From positions 248,001 to 312,000 of the forward strand of contig NZ_JAMXST010000002.1 in assembly GCF_024124905.1 (NCBI RefSeq): 64,000 nt of DNA. The letters are read 5' to 3'. The position numbers and the translations under genes are program-made. Positions 55,485 through 63,939 of the stretch are shown piece after piece (within the stretch, counting starts at the first letter, position 1; the number at the start of each line of letters is the position of its first letter). The stretch comes from Cellulosimicrobium cellulans. GTDB taxonomy: Bacteria; Actinomycetota; Actinomycetes; Actinomycetales; Cellulomonadaceae. A model generated the notes under the pieces. It was not told where the DNA came from. It did not search any database and saw only the letters and a list, made by a program, of their open reading frames with translations.

Positions 55485-55817
55485 GACTTCGCCCTTCGTT
55501 GGGTGGTCCTGGGGGAGCGCCACTCAAACATGAGAGGCGATTCAGGTTGCGGGAATCATGGATCCACGACCGACGCGGTGTCAACCCGCGGCGGTCACGA
55601 TCCGGCCACGGCGTCGACGAAGGAGCCCGACATCCGATGACGCGACGGACACGACGCTGCGTGAGGTCGCACCCGGCCGCACCGACCTGCTGAGCGGGAC
55701 CTCCAGGTGCCGAACCCGGGGATACGGGCGAGCTGGGCCGCTCTCTCGCCCACAACCCCGGGTTCGGCGGCCCGGGGTGGCCCGGGAACCGGGCTCGGCG
55801 AACCGCGACGGGTCGCG
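55485..55817. promoter_or_regulatory. 333-bp gap: operon promoter region and nhaA terminator
   Basis: The gap holds the promoter of the leftward 13-gene operon at its left side and the terminator of nhaA at its right. Near the operon start is GATTC-N9-GAATC (55539-55543 and 55553-55557), a possible operator. I see no gene: reading frames crossing it are shadows without ribosome sites. The capped hairpin at 55709-55768 is listed separately. Confidence 0.45.
55709..55768. terminator. Capped hairpin after nhaA
   Basis: GCCGAACCCGGGG (55709-55721) pairs with CCCCGGGTTCGGC (55756-55768), and inside it GGGCGAG (55726-55732) pairs with CTCGCCC (55745-55751), giving a long interrupted stem with a 12-base loop. 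It lies 50 bases downstream of nhaA. The arm is identical to the 9016-9081 palindrome arm over GCCGAACCCGGGG. Confidence 0.7.
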
Positions 55818-57128
55818 TCAGTGCTCGAGGCGGTCCTTCTCGTCGCCGATGTGGTCGACGACGTCGTCCGGGAGGTCGTCGAGGTTCATGTCGTTCGTGC
55901 GAGCGCGCCGGGCGTCCCAGCGCAGCGCGACCGCCGCGAGGGCGGCGGCGATCGTCGACGCGGCGAGGACGGCGATCTTCGCCGCGTCGGTGTGCGTCGA
56001 GTCCGGGAACGACAGCTCTGCGATGAGGAGCGACACCGTGAACCCGATCCCGCCCAGCAGGCCGACGGGCAGCAGGTCGCGCACCCCGATGCCGGGCGCC
56101 AGGCGCAGCGGGGTGAACCGCGTGACGAGCGCCGTCACCCCGAGCACGCCCACGAGCTTGCCCAGCACGAGGCCGAGCACGATCGCGAGGACGACCGGCT
56201 GGCCGAGGACGTCGCCCCCGCCCCCGACGAACGTCACGCCCGCGGCGAAGAACGCGAACACGGGCAGGGCGATCCCCTGGGAGAACGGGCGCAGGGCGTG
56301 CTCGAACCGGTGCGTGCGCGACTCGGTCTCGCCGTGCATCACGAGCGCCGGGACGGTGAAGCCGAGCAGGACGCCCGCGATCGTCGCGTGCACGCCGGAC
56401 TCGTGGACCAGCACCCACGCGACCACCGCGACGGGAACGAGGAGCCACCAGCGCGTGCGCCACGCCCGGACCAGCACGGCGAACAGCGCGACCGCGACGA
56501 GCGCGAGACCGAGGAACCCGATGCGCAGGTCGGCCGTGTAGAAGACCGCGATGACGACGATCGCGAGGAGGTCGTCCACCACCGCGAGCGTCAGCAGGAA
56601 CGTGCGGATCGCAGCGGGCAGGCCGCGCCCGAAGACGGCGAGCACGCCGAGCGCGAACGCGATGTCCGTCGCCGTCGGGATCGCCCAGCCGTGCAGCGCG
56701 CCGTCGTCGCCCGCGAGCAGCACGACCGCCGTGAAGATCACCGCCGGCACCGCCATGCCGCCGACCGCGGCCAGCATCGGGACCCCGGCCTGGCGCGGGC
56801 TCCGCAGGCTGCCCGCCACGAACTCCTGCTTGAGCTCGACGCCCACGACGAAGAAGAAGATCGCGAGCAGGCCGTCGGCCGCCCAGGTCTCGAGGCTCAG
56901 ATCGAGGTGCAGGGGCAGGGAGCCGATCGAGGCCGGCCCGACGACCGTCTCCGAGAGGGTCGTGTACGCGTCCCGCCACGGGGAGTTCGCCCACAGCAGC
57001 GCGAGCAGCGCCGCGCCGATGAGCAGCGCGCCGCCCGTCGTCTCCCGGCTCACCCACCGGCGGAGGCGCACGCGGGTCGACGGGCGGTCGGTGGGGTGGG
57101 TGCCGGAGGGCGGGGTGGCGTGGGTCAT
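55818..57128 (-). CDS. nhaA: Na+/H+ antiporter NhaA
   Basis: 436-residue NhaA with about twelve membrane segments. FFFVVGVELKQEFVAGSLR and LTLAVVDDLLAIVVIAVFYT (the Asp-Asp pair that carries Na+ and H+) are diagnostic; VGLLGGIGFTVSLLIAELSF is the C-terminal signature. The N-terminal 20 residues and a C-terminal acidic tail (NLDDLPDDVVDHIGDEKDRL) extend beyond the E. coli protein. ATG 57128. It exchanges Na+ for protons at the cytoplasmic membrane. Confidence 0.95.
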   Translation of the reverse strand: MTHATPPSGTHPTDRPSTRVRLRRWVSRETTGGALLIGAALLALLWANSPWRDAYTTLSETVVGPASIGSLPLHLDLSLETWAADGLLAIFFFVVGVELKQEFVAGSLRSPRQAGVPMLAAVGGMAVPAVIFTAVVLLAGDDGALHGWAIPTATDIAFALGVLAVFGRGLPAAIRTFLLTLAVVDDLLAIVVIAVFYTADLRIGFLGLALVAVALFAVLVRAWRTRWWLLVPVAVVAWVLVHESGVHATIAGVLLGFTVPALVMHGETESRTHRFEHALRPFSQGIALPVFAFFAAGVTFVGGGGDVLGQPVVLAIVLGLVLGKLVGVLGVTALVTRFTPLRLAPGIGVRDLLPVGLLGGIGFTVSLLIAELSFPDSTHTDAAKIAVLAASTIAAALAAVALRWDARRARTNDMNLDDLPDDVVDHIGDEKDRLEH

Positions 57129-57307
57129 CGTGCTCCCGGGGTCGCTGTCGCGTCGCACGGCCCGCGGACGCGACACCGTGGCCGACCAGACTTCCCGGCA
57201 CACCGTCCTCGATTCTACGGGGCATACCCCGCGCGGCCGACGTGCCCGGCTCGCGATCATCCTCCCGGGCGACGTCGCGTGCGGCCAGCGCACGTGAGGA
57301 TCGGCGG

Positions 57308-58279
57308 GTGCCCGACGCCGTCCCTCGCCCCGCGCCCGACCCCACCCCGGCAGAGCCCACCCCCGCAGAGCTCACCGACTCCGCCCTGACCCCGGCACCT
57401 GCCCCGACCCCGATCCCGTCCCCGGACCGGACGGCGTCGTCGGACGCGCCGACGGTCGTCGGGCCCACGGCGCTCGACCGCCGGCTCCTGTGGGGCGGGT
57501 CGCCGGTCCTCGGGGCGCTGCTCGCGTACGGGGCGCTCCACCTCGCCGGATGGATGGCGGGGCTGCCGTGGGCGCCGTTCCAGGGTCTCGCGCGCGTCAT
57601 CGACGAGCTCCTCGGCGAGCGGGGGACCCTCGGCGTCGCGATCTGCCTCGTCCTCGGGGCCGGTGCCGGGCTCGTGTTCGCCGCGCACGCGGTGCGCGAC
57701 ATCGCGGTCCTGACGCTCGACGCCGAGCACGCGACGGTGGCCCTGCGCGACGAGCGCGTCACGCTCGACCGGGACCGCGTCACCGCCGTGCTCGTCGACC
57801 GCAAGGACCTCGTCGTGCTCGGCCGTCGGGCGCCGAGCGCCACCGACCGTCGCGCGTCCACCGCGGTACGTCTCTCGCCCCGCGGTGCCGGCGACGGCAC
57901 CGGCACCGGCAACCGGGAGGATCACGAGACACCGGTCGTCGAGCTGCTTCACGTCCGCACGGAGCTCGCGACGGCCCGTCTCGCCGCCGCGTTCCGTGCG
58001 CACGGCTGGCCGTGGCACGACGGCGACCCGTGGGCACAGGAGTTCCGGCGCTGGGTCCCCGGCGACCCCGAGCTCCCGCCGAGCGCCGACGCCGTCCTGC
58101 GCGCCCGCGCGGCGATGCTCCAGGCCGACAAGACGTCCGACGCCGCCGACCTGCGCCGCGAGCTCGCTCGCCTCGACGTCGTCGTGCGCGACGTCGACAA
58201 GATCCAGCACTGGCGCCGAGCCACCGCCCCGAGAGAGGACCCTGGTCCCGTGAGCGAGAGCTCCGGCAGCGCGAGGTAG
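57308..58279 (+). CDS. YqeB-like membrane protein, function unknown
   Basis: 323 residues from GTG 57308, after GAGGATCGGCGG. A Pro/Thr/Ala-rich tail (about 1-55) precedes two membrane helices (SPVLGALLAYGALHLAGWMA and LGVAICLVLGAGAGLVFAAH), then a soluble domain with VALRDERVTLDRDRVTAVLVDRKDLVVLG, like the PH-like fold of YqeB proteins, and a helical C-terminus (VLRARAAMLQADKTSDAADL). The last codons and the TAG stop lie in the first copy of a 21-base repeat array (58269-58352), so the C-terminal SSGSAR end is repeat-derived. Confidence 0.72.
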   Translation: MPDAVPRPAPDPTPAEPTPAELTDSALTPAPAPTPIPSPDRTASSDAPTVVGPTALDRRLLWGGSPVLGALLAYGALHLAGWMAGLPWAPFQGLARVIDELLGERGTLGVAICLVLGAGAGLVFAAHAVRDIAVLTLDAEHATVALRDERVTLDRDRVTAVLVDRKDLVVLGRRAPSATDRRASTAVRLSPRGAGDGTGTGNREDHETPVVELLHVRTELATARLAAAFRAHGWPWHDGDPWAQEFRRWVPGDPELPPSADAVLRARAAMLQADKTSDAADLRRELARLDVVVRDVDKIQHWRRATAPREDPGPVSESSGSAR

Positions 58280-58352
58280 GGCCGTGGCAGCGCGAGGTAG
58301 AGCCCTGGTCGCGCGAGGTAGAGCCCTGGTAGCGCGAGGTAGAGCCGTGGTC
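58269..58352 (-). repeat. Four tandem 21-base repeat units at the end of the yqeB-like gene
   Basis: Units 58269-58289, 58290-58310, 58311-58331 and 58332-58352, reading GCGCGAGGTAGAGCCCTGG on the plus strand, that is the reverse of the units at 58996. The GAGGTAG part supplies the TAG stop of the preceding gene at 58277-58279. Confidence 0.9.
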
Positions 58353-58995
58353 CTGCCCGACGGCGGTCTGGTCACCTTGGGTGGTCGGGGTGGGTGGTGG
58401 TGCCGCGTCTACCATCCGCCGCTCGTTCCTCGCGGCTCCCGCCAGGCCCGCCACGACGCGGCACCACCACCCACCCCGCCCGACTCCGACTCACCCTGGT
58501 CGTCCCTCACCCGGGCGACCGCCCGCGGTGCCGGTCTCGCCGACACGTTCCCGTTGCTGCGTCCGCTTGCCGCGTGGCACCGCACACCTCCGCCCGTCGC
58601 GCGCCTCGCGGCTGCGGCTGCGGCTGCAGCCGCGGCCGCAGCCGCAGGTCAGGGTCGTGGGTCGTGGGTCGCGACTCGACCTGTTCCTCGCGACGTCGCC
58701 CCGTGCCGTCGCGAGGTCGCCCGGGCCGCACGACGCCACGCCGAGCAGGTCGTCTCGGCCCGTCATCGGTGCCGGACGAGCCAAGGTCGCCTGGTCGGGC
58801 TGCCAGGGCCGCCTGGTCGGCCGGTCGCCGAGCCAGGGTGAGCCGACGGCCGAGCGGTGGGGGTGGGCTCGGATGCGAAGGGGCGTCAGAGCGGCGCTCC
58901 TAGAACCCACGCCCGACAGACCAGGGTGACGGCGCCGCAGCCCCGAGCACCGAGCCCACCCCCACCGCGGACCCAGCCCTGCGCGTCTGAGACCC
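58353..58995. other. Gene-free segment bounded by opposed repeat arrays, with internal palindromes
   Basis: About 640 bases with no convincing gene: frames present are Arg/Pro/Ala-rich without ribosome sites or family motifs. It contains a perfect 24-bp inverted repeat (58386-58409/58455-58478, 45-base loop), a GCGGCT-rich palindromic tract (58608-58645) and a perfect 19-bp inverted repeat (58854-58872/58950-58968). With the opposed 21-base arrays on either side the whole stretch could fold into a large cruciform. Confidence 0.6.
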
Positions 58996-59120
58996 GACCA
59001 TGCCCACCTCGGCGGACCACAGCTCTACCTCGCGTGACCATGGCTCTACCTCGCGTGACCATGGCTCTACCTCGCGTGACCATGGCTCTACCTCGGCCGA
59101 CCACGGCTCTACCTCGGCGG
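58996..59120 (+). repeat. Six tandem units of the 21-base repeat
   Basis: A short 19-base first copy (58996-59014) and five 21-base units starting at 59015, 59036, 59057, 59078 and 59099. Three carry the identical core CATGGCTCTACCTCG; core consensus GGCTCTACCTCGCG. The array ends six bases before the DUF1697 stop codon, so it occupies the terminator position of that leftward gene. Confidence 0.9.
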
Positions 59121-59126
59121 GAGCGG

Positions 59127-59681
59127 TCAGGTGGGGGTGTCCTCGGCGAGGGCGAGGAGGCGGGTCAGGGTGTTCCAGTTGCGGCCCGTCACCGGGGTCC
59201 CGGCGGCCTTGGTCAGGACCGACGTCGTGAGCTTCGAGCGGCCGATCCCGTCGGGGTAGGCGACGTAGAGGACGCCGTTCGCGACGACGGCTCGCTCGGT
59301 CCCGCCCCGGGCCTGGATCGTGGTCGCGCCGTCCGGGTCGACCGGTGTCTCGCCCACGAGGACGAGGAGCGCGGCGGGGCGTTCCTCCGCGTCGTCGGGG
59401 AGGGGGTTGCCGCGGACGATCTTGCGGAGCCGCTCGGTCGTGAGCACGGCGACGGCGGCATCGACGCCGAAGCGTTCGGCGACGGCGTCGTGGAGGAGAC
59501 GCGCGACGTCGTCGGGCCGGGACGCGCCGGAGGTCCCGGGCGCGACGACGAGGTTGCCGCTGTTGACGACCGTGCGGGCGTGCGCGAACCCGAGCTCGCC
59601 CGCGAGCTCGCGCAGCGCGGTGGACGGGACCTTGCGCCCGCCCACGTTCACGGCGAACAGCAGCGCGACGTAGGCGGTCAC
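59127..59681 (-). CDS. DUF1697 protein
   Basis: 184-residue DUF1697 protein. Family motifs: YVALLFAVNVGGRKVPSTALRELAGELGF (normally a LLRGINVGG-type start), ARTVVNSGNLVVAP, VLTTERLRKIVRGNPLPD and SKLTTSVLTKAAGTPVTGRNWNTLTRLLALAE. The usual LRGINVG is changed to FAVNVGG here. GTG 59681 overlaps the amidase stop (GTGA), so it is translated with the amidase. Function of the family unknown. Confidence 0.88.
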   Translation of the reverse strand: MTAYVALLFAVNVGGRKVPSTALRELAGELGFAHARTVVNSGNLVVAPGTSGASRPDDVARLLHDAVAERFGVDAAVAVLTTERLRKIVRGNPLPDDAEERPAALLVLVGETPVDPDGATTIQARGGTERAVVANGVLYVAYPDGIGRSKLTTSVLTKAAGTPVTGRNWNTLTRLLALAEDTPT

Positions 59682-61144
59682 GACGACGCCCCCGGTCGTC
59701 GGTGGGACCACGGCGCGGCCTCCTCGAGGTGGGCGGCGAGGTCGAGGAGGAGCGCGTCGTCGCCGTGGTCGGCGCCGAGCATCACGCCCACGGGGACCGT
59801 CGCCGTGGACCCGTCGGGGTCGGTCACGCGTGCCTCGCCGAGCGGGAGCGAGATCGCGGGCCGGCCGGTGAGGTTCCACACGCTCGTCCAGGGGGTGAAC
59901 GCGGTCTGCGCGGCGAAGTCGGCGGCCGGGTCGTCGTCCATCCGCTGGCTGCCGACGAGCGCGGGTGGCTGAGCGAGCGTGGGGGAGAGCACGACGTCGA
60001 CCCCGGCCCAGGCGGCGGCGACCTCCCGGGTGAGCTGCTGCACCCCGGCGAGCGCGGTCGCGTACGCGAGCCCGCTCACGCCTCGCCCGCGCTCGCGGAG
60101 CCACCGCGTGAGCGGGACGAGCAGGTGCTCGCGGTCCGGCGGGACGGGGGCCTGGAGCGCGCCGACCGACCACAGGGCGGCGAACGCGTCCCAGCGCTCG
60201 GGGCCGAACGGCGGGGGGATCTCGACGACGTCGTGCCCGAGCCCGGCGAGGAGCGCCGCGGTCGCGCGGGCGGCGTCGGCGCACGCCGGGTGCACGGGGG
60301 CGTCGGCGGCGATCACGGGGTCGAGCAGGAGCCCGACCCGGAGCCGCCGCGCGCCGGGCGCGGCCGCGAGGCGCGCCGTGAAGGTGTCGCCCGGCCACGG
60401 GCGCGCGAGCACGTCGAGGAACGCCGCGGCGTCGCGGACGGACCGGGTGAGGACGCCGTGCGTGGCGAGCCCCGCGCCGTCGACCCCGTACGGCCCGGGG
60501 CTCACGAGCCCGCGCGACGGCTTGAGCCCGACTAGCCCGCACGCGCTGGCGGGGATGCGCAGCGATCCGCCGCCGTCGCTCCCGTGCGCGACGGCGACGA
60601 CGCGTGCCGCGACCGCGGCCGCGGCGCCGCCGCTCGACCCGCCCGCGGACCGCGCGAGGTCCCACGGCGTGCGGGCCGTGGGCCCGACGTCGGGCTCGGT
60701 GTAGCAGGGGAGCCCGAGCTCGGGAGTGGTCGTCTTGCCGACCATGACGGTGCCCGCGGCGCGCAGGAGGGTCGCCACGCCGTCGTCATGAGGCGCCGGG
60801 AACGGGTCGATCGCGGCCGACCCGGCGCGGAGAGGCACGCCCTCCACCATGGTGAGGTCCTTGACCGGGCACGGGACGCCGAGGAACGGCGGCAGCGCGC
60901 CCGGCTCCGCGGACCCGGCGACGGGCGCGCCCGCGCGGCGTGCCGCGACGAGCGCGGACTCCGCGGCGAGCGCCTGCGTGCGCGCGAGGTCCGGGGTGAG
61001 CACGGTGAAGGCGCCGACCTCCGCGCCGACGCCCGCGGCGGCGTCGAGCGTCGCGTCGAGCACCTCGGTGGGGGACGCGTCGCCGGTCCGGAGCGCGTGG
61101 GCGAGGGCGGTCGCGTCGAGGTCGAGCAGGTCGAGGACGCTCAT
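59678..61144 (-). CDS. Amidase (amidase-signature family)
   Basis: 488-residue amidase-signature hydrolase. The Lys-cisSer-Ser triad is Lys95 (GVPCPVKDLTM), Ser170 (SAGGSSGGAAAAV) and Ser194 (HGSDGGGSLRIPAS), with the 75 and 24 residue spacings typical of the family. GLVGLKPSRGLVSPGP is the following conserved stretch. ATG 61144. It acts on amides of unknown identity. Its start is 192 bases from the divergent padR gene, and the padR promoter and operator lie in that gap, so PadR may influence both. Confidence 0.92.
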   Translation of the reverse strand: MSVLDLLDLDATALAHALRTGDASPTEVLDATLDAAAGVGAEVGAFTVLTPDLARTQALAAESALVAARRAGAPVAGSAEPGALPPFLGVPCPVKDLTMVEGVPLRAGSAAIDPFPAPHDDGVATLLRAAGTVMVGKTTTPELGLPCYTEPDVGPTARTPWDLARSAGGSSGGAAAAVAARVVAVAHGSDGGGSLRIPASACGLVGLKPSRGLVSPGPYGVDGAGLATHGVLTRSVRDAAAFLDVLARPWPGDTFTARLAAAPGARRLRVGLLLDPVIAADAPVHPACADAARATAALLAGLGHDVVEIPPPFGPERWDAFAALWSVGALQAPVPPDREHLLVPLTRWLRERGRGVSGLAYATALAGVQQLTREVAAAWAGVDVVLSPTLAQPPALVGSQRMDDDPAADFAAQTAFTPWTSVWNLTGRPAISLPLGEARVTDPDGSTATVPVGVMLGADHGDDALLLDLAAHLEEAAPWSHRRPGASS

Positions 61145-61192
61145 GTGTCGTGAACCTACGCGGCGGGTCACGACTGCGCGAACCGTCCCGGG

Positions 61193-61235
61193 TCGACACG
61201 CCGCCGCGTCGAGGCGTATATTCCATGCGGAATAT
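61193..61235 (+). promoter_or_regulatory. Promoter and overlapping PadR-type operator
   Basis: TCGACA (61193-61198) and TATATT (61217-61222), 18 bases apart, form a good -35/-10 pair. The -10 lies inside a perfect palindrome ATATTCC-ATGC-GGAATAT (61218-61224/61229-61235), so a bound repressor would block RNA polymerase. This is the natural target for autoregulation by the PadR protein. Confidence 0.6.
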
Positions 61236-61335
61236 TCCTTACGGACTTCTTGGCCCGGGGCCGACGTCGCGCGACGCACGACGCACGCAGCCCCGCCTGC
61301 GAACCCCCCCCGTGCTACCCGTCCCGGAGACGACC

Positions 61336-61956
61336 GTGCCCGCACCGCGCCTCAGCCCGACGGCGACCCTCGTGCTCGCCGTGCTGCTCGACCAGCCCAT
61401 GCACCCGTACGAGATGCTCGTGCGCCTGCGCAAGCGGCGCGACGACCGGCTCGTCCGGCTCAACCCGGGCGCCGTCTACCACGCGGTCGACCGGCTCGAG
61501 CGCGACGGCCTCGTCGAGCGCGCGGGCGTCGACCGCGACGGCAACCGGCCCGAGCGCACCGTCTACGCCATCACCGACGCGGGCGTCGCCGCGCACCACG
61601 ACCGCACGCGCGACCTCGTCCGCGAGACGCCGCCCGAGTACCCGGCGTTCCCGGTGGGGCTCGCGCTCGTGCACGACCTCCCGCTCGACGACGCCCTCGC
61701 CCTCCTGCGGGAGCGCCGGGCAGCGCTCGCGGCCGCGACGGACGGGGTGCGCGAGCACCTCGACGGCGTCGTCGCGCGCGGGCTGCCCCGGCGCTACCTG
61801 CTCGACGCGTCGTTCCAGCTCCACCAGGTCGCGGCCGAGATCGCGTGGCTCGACGCGACGGTCGCCGACCTCGAGTCGGGCGCGCTGAGCTGGACCGACC
61901 AGCCCGCGCCCACGTTCCGCTTCCCCCGCACGACCTCACCTCAGGAGACCTCGTGA
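61336..61956 (+). CDS. PadR-family transcriptional regulator
   Basis: 206 residues. PadR winged helix: LSPTATLVLAVLLDQPMHPYEML, VRLNPGAVYHAVDRLERDGLVE, RPERTVYAITDAG; the C-terminal helical dimerisation domain follows (ERRAALAAATDGVREHLDGV, LLDASFQLHQVAAEIAWLDA). GTG 61336 follows GGAGA at 61326-61330. The ATG at 61225 lies inside the operator and upstream of the expected transcript start, so it is not used. The stop overlaps the GTG of the MFS gene; the pair is a typical repressor-pump module. Confidence 0.88.
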   Translation: MPAPRLSPTATLVLAVLLDQPMHPYEMLVRLRKRRDDRLVRLNPGAVYHAVDRLERDGLVERAGVDRDGNRPERTVYAITDAGVAAHHDRTRDLVRETPPEYPAFPVGLALVHDLPLDDALALLRERRAALAAATDGVREHLDGVVARGLPRRYLLDASFQLHQVAAEIAWLDATVADLESGALSWTDQPAPTFRFPRTTSPQETS

Positions 61957-63599
61957 CCACTCCCGCCCCGGGCAGCAGCCCGAGCACGGCCCCGGCGCCC
62001 GCCGACGCCGGCTCGCGCGTCGTGCCCCTCGTCGACCTCCACGGCCGCAGCGCCTGGAGCATCCTGCCGCCGCTCATCCTCGGCTTCTTCATGATCATGG
62101 TCGACACCACGATCGTGAACATCGCCGTCCCGACGCTCCAGACCGAGCTCGACGCGTCGCTCGTCGCGGTCGGCTGGGTGAACAGCGCCTACCTGCTCTC
62201 CTACGCCGTGCTGCTCCTGCTCGCCGGGCGGCTCGGGGACCGCTACGGCCCCAAGCCCGTGTTCGTCGTCGGGCTCGCGGTCTTCACGCTCGCGTCCGCG
62301 TGGTGCGGACTCTCGGGCTCGATCGGCATGCTCATCGCCGCGCGCGTGGTCCAGGGCGTCGGCGCGGCGCTCATGACGCCGCAGACCATGGCGATGATCA
62401 CGCGCGTCTTCCCGCCGCGGCAGCGCGGTGCGGCCATGGGCCTGTGGGGCGCGACCGCCGGCGTCGCGACGATCGCCGGACCGCTGCTCGGCGGCGTGTT
62501 CGTCGAGTCGTGGGGCTGGGAGTGGATCTTCTTCGTCAACGTGCCGGTCGGCGTCGTCGCGCTGTGGTTCGCGCTCACGCGCCTGCCGCGCCTCGCGACG
62601 AACAAGCGCTCGTTCGACGTCCTCGGCGTCGTGCTCTCGGTCGTCGGCCTGTTCGCGGTCGTCTTCGGCCTCCAGGAGGGCGAGACGTACGACTGGGGCA
62701 CCATCACCGGGCCGATCACGGTCTGGGGCGTCATCGGTGCCGGGCTGCTCGTGCTCGTGGGCTTCGTCCTGTGGCAGCGCCACCTCGGCGACGGCGCGCT
62801 GCTGCCCCTCAAGCTCTTCCGCTCCCGCAACTTCTCGCTCGCGAACGTCGCGGGCATGTCCGTCTCGTTCGCGATGATCGGGAGCTTCTTCCCGCTGACG
62901 ATCTTCCTGCAGTCCATCCTCGGGCTCTCGCCGCTGCACGCCGCCCTCGTCAACCTGCCCGGGTCGCTCGTCTCCGGGATCGTGGCCCCGCTCGCCGGTC
63001 GCCTGTCGGACAAGGTGCCCGCCAAGTGGGTCGTGGCGACCGGGTTCGGCGTCCTCGCGGTCGCGATCGGGTGGCTCGCCGCCGTCGTCGGGCCGGGGGT
63101 GTCGGTCGCGACGATCGTGCTCCCGATGACGCTGTTCGGCATCGGTACCGGCTGCGTGTTCTCGCCGCTCGCCAACCTCGCGACGTCGGGCCTCGACCAC
63201 CGCACCGCGGGCGCCGGGGCGGGCGCGTTCAACACCACGCGCCAGGTGGGCGGCGTCATCGGCTCGGCGGCGATCGTCGCGACGCTCACCGCGCGCCTCG
63301 CCGTCACCCTCCCTGCCGCCGCGCAGGACGCGGCGGCCTCCCTCCCCGAGCAGTTCCGCCAGCAGTTCGTCGACGGGTTCGCGAACGACGGATCCCTGCA
63401 GGGCGGCGCGGGCGGGTCGTTCGACCTCCCGCCCGGGGTGCCCGACGACGTCGCGCGCCAGGTGACCGCCACCGCCACCGCCGCCTTCCACCAGGGGTTC
63501 GCGACCGCCGTCGGGCAGACGCTCGCGGTCACGGCCGCGGTCCTGGTCCTCGGCTTCGTGTGCGCGATCGCGATGGCGCCGAAGCACGTCGAGCACTGA
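61953..63599 (+). CDS. MFS drug exporter, DHA2 (14-helix) family
   Basis: 548-residue DHA2 exporter. Motif D1 FMIMVDTTIVNIAVPTLQTEL, motif A GRLGDRYGPKPVFVVG, motif B LIAARVVQGVGAALMTPQTM and motif C GATAGVATIAGPLLGGVF are all present, followed by the second half with LFRSRNFSLANVAGM. Fourteen helices fit the length; an extracytoplasmic loop between the last two helices is Gln/Asp-rich. The GTG overlaps the padR stop. Exports an unknown small molecule with H+ exchange. Confidence 0.93.
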   Translation: MTTPAPGSSPSTAPAPADAGSRVVPLVDLHGRSAWSILPPLILGFFMIMVDTTIVNIAVPTLQTELDASLVAVGWVNSAYLLSYAVLLLLAGRLGDRYGPKPVFVVGLAVFTLASAWCGLSGSIGMLIAARVVQGVGAALMTPQTMAMITRVFPPRQRGAAMGLWGATAGVATIAGPLLGGVFVESWGWEWIFFVNVPVGVVALWFALTRLPRLATNKRSFDVLGVVLSVVGLFAVVFGLQEGETYDWGTITGPITVWGVIGAGLLVLVGFVLWQRHLGDGALLPLKLFRSRNFSLANVAGMSVSFAMIGSFFPLTIFLQSILGLSPLHAALVNLPGSLVSGIVAPLAGRLSDKVPAKWVVATGFGVLAVAIGWLAAVVGPGVSVATIVLPMTLFGIGTGCVFSPLANLATSGLDHRTAGAGAGAFNTTRQVGGVIGSAAIVATLTARLAVTLPAAAQDAAASLPEQFRQQFVDGFANDGSLQGGAGGSFDLPPGVPDDVARQVTATATAAFHQGFATAVGQTLAVTAAVLVLGFVCAIAMAPKHVEH

Positions 63600-63601
63600 C
63601 C

Positions 63602-63673
63602 CGCGAGATCGGCCCGTGCGTCGCGAGATCGGCCCTCCGAGGGTCGATCTCGGACGCACGGGCCGATCTCGCG
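63602..63673 (+). terminator. Long nested hairpin after the MFS gene
   Basis: Outer arms CGCGAGATCGGCCCGTGCG.. (63602-63622) and 63653-63673 pair perfectly over 21 bp; inside, a second copy CGAGATCGGCCC (63624-63635) pairs with GGGTCGATCTCG (63641-63652, one mismatch). CGAGATCGGCCC thus occurs twice in direct and twice in inverted order, period 20, like the design of the 35448 array. Confidence 0.8.
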
Positions 63674-63939
63674 GAGCACGCACCCGGACGATCCCGTGAA
63701 CGGAGGGTTAAACCTTGCCCCGGAGGTGTGTCGGGGGTGGTGAGCCGAATCACACGGGCGTAGTTTCGAGGGGACGGACGGCACCACCGCCGTCCTCCGG
63801 GAGGCCAGCCGATGGGGTTCACGCTCCGCTCAGGAGGGCCGGCACCGGCGCTGCTGAGCCGTGGCACCCACGGCCCGACGGCCGGTCGCCTGCCTCGCCC
63901 AGAGAGAGAACGGCGCCCGCGCGCCGGAGGGGAGCCCTC
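63674..63939 (+). promoter_or_regulatory. Leader of the last gene, with hairpins
   Basis: 266 bases before a gene cut by the window end. A -10-like TAGTTT lies at 63761-63766; no good -35 is evident. Downstream, GCTCAG and CTGAGC close a stem around GCCGG-CA-CCGGC (about 63827-63858), followed by CCGTGG-CAC-CCACGG. These could be part of a regulatory leader or chance pairs in GC-rich DNA; no known riboswitch consensus fits. Confidence 0.35.

Noticed and set aside
58284-58929. Overlapping frames of 140-185 residues in the gene-free segment
   Set aside because: All are Ala/Arg/Pro-rich, cross perfect inverted repeats, and lack ribosome sites and recognisable motifs.
58996-59120. The 21-base arrays as a CRISPR array
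   Set aside because: Units are directly adjacent without spacers, there are no cas genes nearby, and the unit also occurs inside a coding gene.
63674-63939. Leader as a cyclic-di-AMP (ydaO) riboswitch
   Set aside because: The conserved blocks I remember for ydaO RNAs (GGGGGACC, GGGGUGAA and the ending UAACCUCGUAAGC) are not present.
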